64,000 bases of DNA from Paramylibacter kogurei (GTDB lineage: Bacteria > Pseudomonadota > Alphaproteobacteria > Rhodobacterales > Rhodobacteraceae). The translations under genes were made by a program, and so were the position numbers. Below are positions 9,959 through 18,092 of this stretch, in pieces. Below the pieces are notes generated by a model that saw only the letters and a program-made list of their open reading frames with translations, ran no database searches and was not told the DNA's origin. Where the stretch lies: positions 62,001-126,000 of the forward strand of contig NZ_MDGM01000003.1 in NCBI RefSeq assembly GCF_002742285.1, given 5' to 3'. Every line of letters starts with the position of its first letter. The first letter of the stretch is position 1.

Positions 9959-11035
9959 TTATTGATAGTCCGAACCAAACCAATTGCGCACCAAAGTGCT
10001 GTAGGCTCCGGTTTCTTTCAAACGCAAAATTTCCTGATTGACACGTTCGGTTTGTGATGAGCGTTGTGGAAACGCAAAACCATATTTTTCAGGATTAAAT
10101 ACGTTGCCCTGTGTTTGGAAAACACCATTTCCCTGCGTTTTGGCGTAGTAGGCTAAAATTGGTGCATCATGAACCAACGCGTCAACTTTGCCCTCTTGCA
10201 ATGCGTCAAACATTTCGTCCAGCGATACAAATGTTTCATGATTGATCGCTTGATTGGTCAAGAAACGCGAAGATGTAGATGCTTGTGTTGTTCCCACACG
10301 TTTGTCGCGAATATCGTTTATGCCAGAAATTTGCGTCCGCAATCCCTCCACCGTAAGTGATGCCGTGATTTGGGCAACAAAGGCCGACACGACAAACAAA
10401 CCAGCAAGGATCAACGCATAGGATATGCCGCGACCAATTTTGGAATGTGGAGTGAAAATTGTAAAACTTGCATTGGTTACAACGCTGACAGCCCACCAGA
10501 TACCTTCGCGCCAAGTGTCCAATTTATCGCGACCCTTGAAATGTTCGTGCCCGCGTTCCGCGATTGCAATCAACAGGCCCGCAAACAAGAAAAGCAAAAT
10601 CGCACCGACCAGCCAAATCCACAATTCAGGGTTCATAAATGCGGTAAATACTGATGGCGTTTGATCTGATTTTGCCAATACCAACAATCCAGAATCAAAA
10701 ATGGGTCGCGAAAAATCCATCACTTCTTCGCGTGCAGCGGTCACTGAAATATTTGCAGCGGCAAGATCGACCTTGGCCTCTTCGACCATTTGGAGCATCT
10801 CGGAAAACGATGTGGTTTCGATGATTTCAGTTTTCGCACCCAAATTTTCCGCAATTTGTTGCCAAAGCTGAATCGAAAATCCAGTCCACTCACCGTTTTC
10901 TTTGAACGCGAATGGTTTACGCTCAATCGTTGCGATTTTTAGATTCAATTCAGGTTGCGCAGTTAAGGGCGCAAGCGAAACAACCAACCACAACACAACA
11001 CAGGCAAACCCCCGCGCAAAACGCAAAACCCACAT
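9959..11035 (-). CDS. ionotropic glutamate receptor-like protein (ligand-binding domain with pore region)
   Basis: Signal peptide (1-26), then a split periplasmic solute-binding domain (about 28-130 and 235-358) interrupted by a pore module: TM1 near 139-158, a re-entrant loop near 176-197 and TM2 near 201-223, ending in AQITASLT like the M3 end of glutamate receptors. Arg102 in AREEVMDFSRP matches the residue that holds the ligand carboxylate in this fold. The loop lacks the TVGYG potassium filter of GluR0 and reads NASFTIFTP instead. The ATG at 11035 has GGGGAG eight bases upstream, giving 358 residues. It could be a ligand-gated channel or a channel-derived sensor. Confidence 0.8.
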   Translation of the reverse strand: MWVLRFARGFACVVLWLVVSLAPLTAQPELNLKIATIERKPFAFKENGEWTGFSIQLWQQIAENLGAKTEIIETTSFSEMLQMVEEAKVDLAAANISVTAAREEVMDFSRPIFDSGLLVLAKSDQTPSVFTAFMNPELWIWLVGAILLFLFAGLLIAIAERGHEHFKGRDKLDTWREGIWWAVSVVTNASFTIFTPHSKIGRGISYALILAGLFVVSAFVAQITASLTVEGLRTQISGINDIRDKRVGTTQASTSSRFLTNQAINHETFVSLDEMFDALQEGKVDALVHDAPILAYYAKTQGNGVFQTQGNVFNPEKYGFAFPQRSSQTERVNQEILRLKETGAYSTLVRNWFGSDYQ

Positions 11036-11143
11036 TAAAGACACTCCCCAGCTCTTTTCTTGGTCGCTGTTGTACATTTCAATGCACGACAAATAAAGCC
11101 AAATAACACTTGCATTCATGTGACGTTTGGGAAAAGCAGAAGC

Positions 11144-12394
11144 ATGGATGATTTTTGCAAAGCAGCAGAACAGGCAACGCTGGTAATGCGCGACCTGTTT
11201 GCACAAACTCCGCTTCAAAATAATGCGTATCTTTCGCATAAATTTGGTGCCGAAATATATCTGAAACGCGAAGATCTGTCGCCCGTCAGAAGCTATAAAA
11301 TTCGCGGTGCAATGAACGCGATGCAAAAGGCGCTGGAAACAGATACCAACATGCGATTATTTGCATGTGCATCTGCTGGCAATCACGCACAGGGTGTTGC
11401 ATTTGCCTGTAAACATTTTGGCGTTCAAGGCAAAATATTCATGCCCGTCACAACACCAAAACAAAAGATTTTGAAAACCCAAGTATTTGGTGGTGACGCA
11501 ATCGAAATTGTTTTGGAGGGCGACTATTTCGACGAAACACTTATCGCCGCCCAAAATTTCGCGACACAAAATGGTGCGAAGTTTTTGCCACCCTTTGACG
11601 ACGTTGACGTGATCGAAGGACAGGCATCCGTTGGCGTGGAATTGTTGGAACAATTAGGACGTATTCCACCCGATATTATTATCACACCAGTTGGCGGCGG
11701 CGGATTATCCTCTGCATTGGTGAAATATTTTTCACAGCTCAATGCAAAAACTGAATTTTGGTTTGCGGAACCCTGTGGCGCTCGCAGTTTACACAGCGCT
11801 TTGAACTCCGGAAAACTTGTCACGCTGGATCGTGTAGATAATTTTGTTGATGGCGCGGCGGTGGCACGCATTGGTGATGCAAATTTTGAAACGCTACAAC
11901 ACATCGATCCTATGCGTGTTTTGGGAATCCCCGAAGATAGACTTTGCACCAGCATTCAAGAGTTGTTGAATATCGAGGGCATCGTTTTGGAACCTGCTGG
12001 TGCACTTGCAATTGATGCGTTGAAGGATTTGAAAAATGAAATCAAAGGCAAGCGCGTGGTTTGCATTGCCTCTGGTGGAAATTTTGATTTCGAACGTTTG
12101 CCTGATATCAAAGAACGCGCATTGCGTTTTGAGGGATTGAAAAAATATTTCATTTTGCGCATGCCACAACGCCCAGGTGCACTCAAAGATTTCTTGGCAC
12201 TCCTTGGTCCCAATGATGACATCGCTCGATTTGAATACCTGAAAAAATCGGCACGCAATTTTGGATCAGTTTTACTGGGGATCGAAACGCGTTCCAGCGA
12301 CGGATTTGATGCGTTATGCAAACGTATGGATGATGAAGGTTTCACCTACCAAGACATCACCAACGACGAAATTTTGGCACAGTTTTTAATCTGA
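11144..12394 (+). CDS. ilvA: threonine ammonia-lyase (biosynthetic short form with ACT-like tail)
   Basis: PLP enzyme that turns threonine into 2-oxobutanoate, the first step to isoleucine. Lys52 in RSYKIRGA is the Schiff-base residue, and the PLP phosphate-binding glycine loop is TPVGGGGLSSAL. The last 85 residues (FILRMPQRPGALKDFLALLG onward) form a regulatory ACT-like domain, as in the 410-residue IlvA type; this form is 416 residues. The start is ATG 11144; GGGAAAAG lies upstream. The downstream esterase gene follows after six bases. Confidence 0.94.
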   Translation: MDDFCKAAEQATLVMRDLFAQTPLQNNAYLSHKFGAEIYLKREDLSPVRSYKIRGAMNAMQKALETDTNMRLFACASAGNHAQGVAFACKHFGVQGKIFMPVTTPKQKILKTQVFGGDAIEIVLEGDYFDETLIAAQNFATQNGAKFLPPFDDVDVIEGQASVGVELLEQLGRIPPDIIITPVGGGGLSSALVKYFSQLNAKTEFWFAEPCGARSLHSALNSGKLVTLDRVDNFVDGAAVARIGDANFETLQHIDPMRVLGIPEDRLCTSIQELLNIEGIVLEPAGALAIDALKDLKNEIKGKRVVCIASGGNFDFERLPDIKERALRFEGLKKYFILRMPQRPGALKDFLALLGPNDDIARFEYLKKSARNFGSVLLGIETRSSDGFDALCKRMDDEGFTYQDITNDEILAQFLI

Positions 12395-12400
12395 GGGCAC

Positions 12401-13174
12401 ATGTTACATTTCCAAGAATTTGGCGAAGCCAGTGACAAACCAACATTGTTAATTGTCCATGGTCTGTTTGGGTCTGGTCGGAATTGGCGCGCAATTGCAA
12501 AACGCTTGTCCGCAGATCGTCGTGTCATCACCGTGGACATGCGCAATCATGGCGATAGTTTTTGGGATGACAGCCATACCTATTTTGACATGGCCGAAGA
12601 TTTGGCAACCGTCATACAAACGCTCGATTCACCTGTTGATATCATTGGTCATTCGATGGGCGGAAAAGCGGCGATGCTTACCGCGTTACAGCATCCCAAG
12701 CTGGTCAACAAACTCATCGTCGTTGATATTGCACCGGTAACATATGACCACTCGCAAATTTCAAACGTGCAGGTCATGCAATCAATTCCGCTGGATCAAA
12801 TATCCAGACGTTCAGATGCCGATAAATTCATGGCCGATTACATTTCAGAGGATATGGTACGCGCGTTTTTATTGCAAAGTCTGACCATTGGTGAAACCCA
12901 AAATAGTTGGGTTTTGAACCTTGCCGCACTCGCAACAAATATGAATGATATTGTTGGGTTTCCCAAAATTGACGCTCAATTTACGCCACCCTGTTTGTTT
13001 ATTCGCGGTGCGTTATCTGCGTATATTTTGCCTCAACACCACGAAGCATTATTTCATCATTTTCCAAATGCAAAAATCCACACCATCGATGGGGCCGGTC
13101 ATTGGGTACATGCAGAAGCACAACGCGCATTCATTGGTGTGGTTTCAGATTATTTGAAATCCAATCCACAATGA
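12401..13174 (+). CDS. alpha/beta-fold hydrolase (YbfF-like esterase)
   Basis: Cytoplasmic esterase-type hydrolase of 257 residues. The nucleophile elbow GHSMGG places Ser85. The oxyanion segment HGLFGSGRNW and the late His in GAGHWVHAEA complete the triad, with an Asp expected near residue 205. The pattern DMRNHGDS is shared with the acyl-CoA esterase YbfF. The physiological substrate is unknown. It lies in an operon with ilvA and overlaps the convergent HPt gene by 25 bases. Confidence 0.85.
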   Translation: MLHFQEFGEASDKPTLLIVHGLFGSGRNWRAIAKRLSADRRVITVDMRNHGDSFWDDSHTYFDMAEDLATVIQTLDSPVDIIGHSMGGKAAMLTALQHPKLVNKLIVVDIAPVTYDHSQISNVQVMQSIPLDQISRRSDADKFMADYISEDMVRAFLLQSLTIGETQNSWVLNLAALATNMNDIVGFPKIDAQFTPPCLFIRGALSAYILPQHHEALFHHFPNAKIHTIDGAGHWVHAEAQRAFIGVVSDYLKSNPQ

Positions 13175-13497
13175 TTTGATGCTTGGCTTATGAATTGATG
13201 CTTTGATTGATCATATGTCGCGATGATCTCTTCCAGTTTCACCGCATCACTGGCACCGTTATTCGCCAATTGTTCGCCATCTGAACACAGGTTCGCAAAT
13301 TGCACAAAGCCAAGATTTGCAGCACTACCTTTTAGAAAATGTAGCGCCGATGCCATGTCTGAATTTGGCAAGCTTGCAACCCCGCGCAGTGCATCAATTG
13401 CTTGGTCAACCTCCTCAAGAAAAACCTCCGTCACTTCTGCGAGATCTTCTGTACCAACATCTTGTTCCAACTGTTGAATTTGTGCCCAATCTATCAT
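13150..13497 (-). CDS. orphan HPt (histidine phosphotransfer) domain protein
   Basis: A single 115-residue HPt domain. His53 in ALHFLKGSAANLG is the expected phospho-acceptor. There is no kinase or receiver part. Its start overlaps the DUF3131 stop as ATGA, so it is the third gene of the GT2-DUF3131-HPt operon. The only receiver nearby is in the divergent PP2C protein at 16809, its likely partner by location. That link is inference. Confidence 0.87.
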   Translation of the reverse strand: MIDWAQIQQLEQDVGTEDLAEVTEVFLEEVDQAIDALRGVASLPNSDMASALHFLKGSAANLGFVQFANLCSDGEQLANNGASDAVKLEEIIATYDQSKHQFISQASNHCGLDFK

Positions 13498-14834
13498 GAT
13501 GATCCTTGCTTCAAGTACGATTGCGTTAACAGCGGCCCAAATTGTTTGTAATAAATCGCCTGCAAAATGATCGCATTGGTGTTTGCGGTCGCAATTTTAT
13601 TTACCGTTCCATCGTTTTCGTAAACACCAGAATACCAACCAATGTTTTGATCTCTGGTTTGATCAACATGTTTCACCAGCGCATTGGTGTAAGTTGTATT
13701 ATATAATACATCCCATCCAATCGCCGCCTTTGTGCTAACGGTTCGAAGATGTTGGAATTGATCACCATTTTCGGCCAATGTATTCCATGCCACGCCATTT
13801 GCAAAAACGGTATTATATAAAAAATACGGTTCCTGATCGATGTTATCTTCGCTCACCGCGGTCAAAATTCCATGTTCTTTGTATCGGTTTTCCTGAGCGG
13901 AATAAATGCGATGCGCTAACTCTTGGCTTTCACTATCAAACCCGAATTCAAGTGCGGTTAAAATATAAGGCTCGCTGACCACATAGTTATGTGCGTCAAA
14001 TTCTGCGAATGATCGACTATCCACTGCGATCAACTGTTTGGATACTTTTTCAAACCTTAAATAGTCATCAAATTTTGCGGCGCGAAGCGCATCCAATCCA
14101 ATCAAAGAAATCGCGCGCGCGGCATATTCTTCGTAACCAAGCCGCCCTTCTTGCACAATTTCGGTGGTATTATTGGTTGTGACACGCGCACCATGTAAAA
14201 CGCCGCCATCAATCATTTTGGAAAAATCCCATTGTTGCAATATTTCGAACGCGTCATTCGCATGGGTTGGATAGTTTTGCATGATGAATGTCAGGGGAAC
14301 AATCATTCGCGCCACATCAAGCGCGGACCAACCCACGCCGCGCGCAACGGGATCATTTTTGTAATTTGTCATGGTTAAGTATCGCGTGTCATACACCTTA
14401 TTTGGTAATTGAGAATCAAATAACGGCAATTCACGCAGCGACGTTAAAGCCGATGCCAATCGTGCATCAAATTTGGCATCAGAAACGACACCCATTTTAT
14501 GCGCAGAAATAAGCCCCAATAAATATGATGCCTGATCCCAAATTGTCGTGGATGGAAAATTATCAGCAGCATTAACCAAACCCGTTTCCTGAGTGTTGCG
14601 TTCAAAATAGCGCCACGCCGCCTTTGCCATGATCAAATCATCGTTGTTGAGCGTCACCGGTTTCGCCAAAACAGTCTGACGATCACTAATTTCGATCAAT
14701 GCGAATTTAGTGCTTCCATGTAGCGTTTTCGAAACACCGGTTTCCACGGAATAGGCAATCGCAGCGGCAATACATAGACCGAAAATAAATGCGATATGGC
14801 TACGCGCCTTTATGATGTTGTCGATTGTCGACAT
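13494..14834 (-). CDS. DUF3131 domain-containing periplasmic protein
   Basis: About 446 residues, with one N-terminal membrane helix (residues ~12-30, IAFIFGLCIAAAIAYSV) and a long periplasmic domain. The segments TGLVNAADNFPSTTIWDQAS and ARGVGWSALDVARM are recognisable as DUF3131, a family related to alpha/alpha-barrel glycan-active proteins and often encoded beside glycan synthases. Two ATGs (14837 and 14834) follow AGGAGAGC; the second gives better spacing. It overlaps the GT2 stop. A role in trimming or guiding the polymer made by GT2 is inferred, comparable in position to BcsZ in cellulose operons. Confidence 0.8.
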   Translation of the reverse strand: MSTIDNIIKARSHIAFIFGLCIAAAIAYSVETGVSKTLHGSTKFALIEISDRQTVLAKPVTLNNDDLIMAKAAWRYFERNTQETGLVNAADNFPSTTIWDQASYLLGLISAHKMGVVSDAKFDARLASALTSLRELPLFDSQLPNKVYDTRYLTMTNYKNDPVARGVGWSALDVARMIVPLTFIMQNYPTHANDAFEILQQWDFSKMIDGGVLHGARVTTNNTTEIVQEGRLGYEEYAARAISLIGLDALRAAKFDDYLRFEKVSKQLIAVDSRSFAEFDAHNYVVSEPYILTALEFGFDSESQELAHRIYSAQENRYKEHGILTAVSEDNIDQEPYFLYNTVFANGVAWNTLAENGDQFQHLRTVSTKAAIGWDVLYNTTYTNALVKHVDQTRDQNIGWYSGVYENDGTVNKIATANTNAIILQAIYYKQFGPLLTQSYLKQGSS

Positions 14835-16672
14835 CATGCTCTCCTAAACCAACGACGGTTTTTTACATCGATTCTGATTAATGAATCATTGCTGGGTTTC
14901 CATAATGCAGCACCAATCAAAACTGTCATTGCATATGCATTTGTCGCGGCCCAAAAACCATTCACCACCAATGCCGCAGTTTGGCGTGGATCAGGGCTAA
15001 TAACTTGTAAAGTTATCGCCCAAAACATCGCGATAATCGTCAAGACCACCACACATATTTGTGGCCAAACGAGATATAAAAAATTCCCCGATCGCCGCTG
15101 TTTTGGCGTGACATGAAATTGTATTTCTCGCCCACACAAAACGGCCCAGATCGCGCGAAGATTAAACGAAAAAAACGCAAGATTCAGCGTTCTCCCTTTG
15201 CGATTATCAATCCCCCAAGTCCCAAATGCACTGGCACATTCATGCATCACCAAAAACGGGATAAGGTGCAAAAAGAATTCTTTGGAATATGACGATATCG
15301 GCGAAATTCCTGTGAACAACGCCATCAATGGTGCGGCGATAAAAATGCAATTCCAAAGCGGTGCCAAATATGACCAAAAGGTCATGGCGTACATCAGTTT
15401 TTGTTGAAATGTCATACCCGATCGAAACAACGGATTGTCATTGCGCAAAATGTCCAATGTGCCACCGGCATATTTATAGCGTTGCATGGCCCAGCTATGC
15501 ATATCCAGTGGTGACAACATTTTGCTTTCGACATGTGGATGTAAAACCGATTTCCAGTTTCGTTCGGTATCTGATTGCAAAATAATTGATGTGTAAATGT
15601 CCTCTGATACATGGAACTTGTACGGTGTGATTTCTGTCGAAACGCTAAATTCGCGCTTTAATGTGTTTGAAATGCTGTGATCCGTTTCATTGCAACTATA
15701 TGCAGTCACAGTCTGTTGAATCTGTGTTGCATAAGCCTTGAGCGCTGCCTCCATAACCGCATCGCGGCGGTGGATCGATCCAGCGCCACAACAAAACGAA
15801 GCATTCGCACGATTTCGGCGGCGCAAAATCACGTCATAAAACAGCTTGGGGTCACTTACAAACGGGTCTTTTCCAATCGAAACAGGCCCCAAAAAGATTT
15901 GAACAAACCGCCCAACAGATTTCCCAATCAATCCGATGCGTTGTTCCAGATAAATGTCCAGCGTGATCCCCTCGGGCACGTCATAAAACCACTGCGGGGT
16001 TTGGACCCAAGCAACATCTTTGTCTTTAAAATAGCCCAAGGTATTTTCTAAAATTGTTGGAAATGGCCGGGTATCTGAATCAAGAATCACTACAAAATCA
16101 CCTGATGAATGTTCCAACGCGTTGCGCAAATTACCCGCCTTGTATCCAATATTGGATTCTCGCGTAATGTAATGTACGTTTTCTTGTGCTGCGATTTTAC
16201 GCATTCGTGCGCGATTGCCGTCATCCAATACATAAATATTGATATCAATCGCATAAGGATACGTAATCTTTTTTGCGTCTTGTATGGAATAACGCGTTAA
16301 CTCCGGATCTTCGGTATAGGTTGGGATAAAGATATCAACACTAATTGGTTGATCACCCCCATCAACGATGACTTCGCTCAATGTTATTGGTGCAGACTGC
16401 GGTGCAACATCACGCATTGACCACAAGTTATTAAAAAACAAAACCATCCCAAGAAACGCACAGCTTTCCGCGCACACCACCGGAATTGCAAACCAAAGCG
16501 CATCGTAATTCAAGGACTCCGTCCAACGCCAAAACAAATACCAGCCACCCAATGTCACCGCTGCCACGGCCGTTATTTGCCACAAGAATTCTATCCAAAC
16601 ATTATGCGGGACAGGGGGGTCAGGTTTTCGATTTTCATATTGTGAAAAATAGAATTCTTTGTTGCGATTCAT
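14834..16672 (-). CDS. processive family 2 glycosyltransferase, cellulose-synthase-like membrane protein
   Basis: A 612-residue inner-membrane glycan synthase. Two N-terminal helices (about 31-49 and 61-80) precede the catalytic domain with D150-D151 (LDDGNR), D198/D200 (LDSDTRP) and E357-D358 (SEDIYT), then four or five C-terminal helices. The acceptor-site motif usually read as QxxRW is QRYKY at 397-401, so Arg is replaced by Lys and Trp by Tyr. There is no PilZ domain, so direct c-di-GMP control of the BcsA kind is unlikely. The product is probably a beta-glucan-like polymer, unproven. The ATG has AAGG at seven bases. It is the first gene of the leftward operon. Confidence 0.88.
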   Translation of the reverse strand: MNRNKEFYFSQYENRKPDPPVPHNVWIEFLWQITAVAAVTLGGWYLFWRWTESLNYDALWFAIPVVCAESCAFLGMVLFFNNLWSMRDVAPQSAPITLSEVIVDGGDQPISVDIFIPTYTEDPELTRYSIQDAKKITYPYAIDINIYVLDDGNRARMRKIAAQENVHYITRESNIGYKAGNLRNALEHSSGDFVVILDSDTRPFPTILENTLGYFKDKDVAWVQTPQWFYDVPEGITLDIYLEQRIGLIGKSVGRFVQIFLGPVSIGKDPFVSDPKLFYDVILRRRNRANASFCCGAGSIHRRDAVMEAALKAYATQIQQTVTAYSCNETDHSISNTLKREFSVSTEITPYKFHVSEDIYTSIILQSDTERNWKSVLHPHVESKMLSPLDMHSWAMQRYKYAGGTLDILRNDNPLFRSGMTFQQKLMYAMTFWSYLAPLWNCIFIAAPLMALFTGISPISSYSKEFFLHLIPFLVMHECASAFGTWGIDNRKGRTLNLAFFSFNLRAIWAVLCGREIQFHVTPKQRRSGNFLYLVWPQICVVVLTIIAMFWAITLQVISPDPRQTAALVVNGFWAATNAYAMTVLIGAALWKPSNDSLIRIDVKNRRWFRRA

Positions 16673-16742
16673 TTTTTGCCTTGGTCATAAAATTTCCTCG
16701 ACCTTGGCAATGATCTCTAAATTTTTCGTTACATTGCGGTGG

Positions 16743-16774
16743 TTTAATTTTCCGTTGCTTCACTGAAAATTAAA
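16743..16774. promoter_or_regulatory. inverted repeat in the GT2 / RR-PP2C divergent promoter region
   Basis: TTTAATTTTC (16743-16752), 12-base spacer, GAAAATTAAA (16765-16774). The arms are perfect, and their centres lie 22 bases apart, two helical turns, which fits a dimeric regulator serving both divergent operons. No T-run follows, so a terminator is unlikely. Confidence 0.5.
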
Positions 16775-16808
16775 ACATTCGCCGCAGGTTGCGACGAGGA
16801 TTTTATAT

Positions 16809-18092
16809 TTGGCGGAATCAACATTGGAATTGAGCGCAACTGAATTGAACATTGGAAGCCAATCCAACACCCCGACACGGGTGTTGGTGGTTGATGACAG
16901 TAAAATGCAACGCAAACTTGTGATCGCGCTGTTAAAGAAATGGGGATTTGAAATTTTCGAGGCGGATTCAGGAAAATCTGCGCTTGAAATTTGTGCTCAA
17001 CAAACCATTGATCTGGTGATCAGTGACTGGGTCATGCCTGAAATGTCTGGTTTAGCATTTTGTGAAAAGTTTAGGGCACTCCCGCGCGAGCGATACGGGT
17101 ATTTTATCCTCCTGACTTCTAAATCTGAAAAAGATGATATTGCCCAAGGGTTGGATGTCGGTGCGGATGATTTTTTGTCAAAACCAGTGAATTCAACCGA
17201 ATTGCGTTCCCGTATTCAGGCGGGTCAACGTGTCTTGGATATGGAAAAACAGGTGCACGCGCAAAACGCCAAAACGACAGAGGCACTGGCAGAATTGCAA
17301 CGGGTTTACGGCGAATTGAACAAGGATTTGTTAGAGGCAGAAAAGCTTCAACGATCCCTTATCCCTGAAAATTATACCCAGCTCGACAATGTGGAACTTT
17401 CCAACATCTTCAAATCCAGCGGTCATGTGGGTGGTGATTTGGTCGGACATTTTAAAATCGACCAAGATCGTATTGGAATCTATTCGCTTGATGTGTCTGG
17501 TCACGGTGTATCATCCGCGCTTTTAACCATTCGATTGGCGGGATACCTTAGCCCATTTAACAAAGAGCAGAATATCGCATTTTACAAATCAAATGCGGGT
17601 GAATTTCTTGTCCGAGAACCCGCAGAAATTGCACTTCATCTGAATGAACTTATGCTACGCGACATGTCAACGGAGCTGTACTTTACCCTTGCCTATGCGG
17701 ATGTGAATTTGCGCAACGGTGAATGCGCAATCGTGCAAGCGGGGCATCCCCACCCACTGATTTTTAACGCCTCGAATGGCATTACTTTTTTGGGGTCTGG
17801 TGGTCCACCAATTGGTATGATTGACGGGATGGTTTACGAAACATTTTACCATCGATTGGTTCCCAATGATAAATTGTTATTGCACTCTGATGGGCTTACC
17901 GAATGCGAAAATCCAGATGGTGCGCTGTTGGACGAAGATGGTTTGTCCAAAATTCTGATGCGCCATGCAAAATCAAATGGGCCCGAGTTATTGAACGATA
18001 TCTTGTGGGATTTGGCAGATCACGCGCACGGCGAAAATTTTGGTGATGACGTCTCCGCAATCATGTTGGAATTTTCACGGGATACAAAATGA
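16809..18092 (+). CDS. response regulator with PP2C/SpoIIE-type phosphatase output
   Basis: Receiver domain (about 24-140) with acidic pair D29-D30, phospho-acceptor D73 in ISDWVMPEMSG and Lys in FLSKPVNS. A short coiled linker follows (ELQRVYGELNKDLLEAEKLQ), then a PP2C/SpoIIE phosphatase domain (about 190-425) whose metal residues are in GGDLVGHF, LDVSGHGVSSAL, SDGLTE and FGDDVSAIML. The start is TTG at 16809, supported by GAGGA eight bases upstream; no ATG is near. Relatives control partner-switching by dephosphorylating STAS proteins, but none is encoded nearby. It overlaps the next gene by ATGA. Confidence 0.92.
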   Translation: MAESTLELSATELNIGSQSNTPTRVLVVDDSKMQRKLVIALLKKWGFEIFEADSGKSALEICAQQTIDLVISDWVMPEMSGLAFCEKFRALPRERYGYFILLTSKSEKDDIAQGLDVGADDFLSKPVNSTELRSRIQAGQRVLDMEKQVHAQNAKTTEALAELQRVYGELNKDLLEAEKLQRSLIPENYTQLDNVELSNIFKSSGHVGGDLVGHFKIDQDRIGIYSLDVSGHGVSSALLTIRLAGYLSPFNKEQNIAFYKSNAGEFLVREPAEIALHLNELMLRDMSTELYFTLAYADVNLRNGECAIVQAGHPHPLIFNASNGITFLGSGGPPIGMIDGMVYETFYHRLVPNDKLLLHSDGLTECENPDGALLDEDGLSKILMRHAKSNGPELLNDILWDLADHAHGENFGDDVSAIMLEFSRDTK

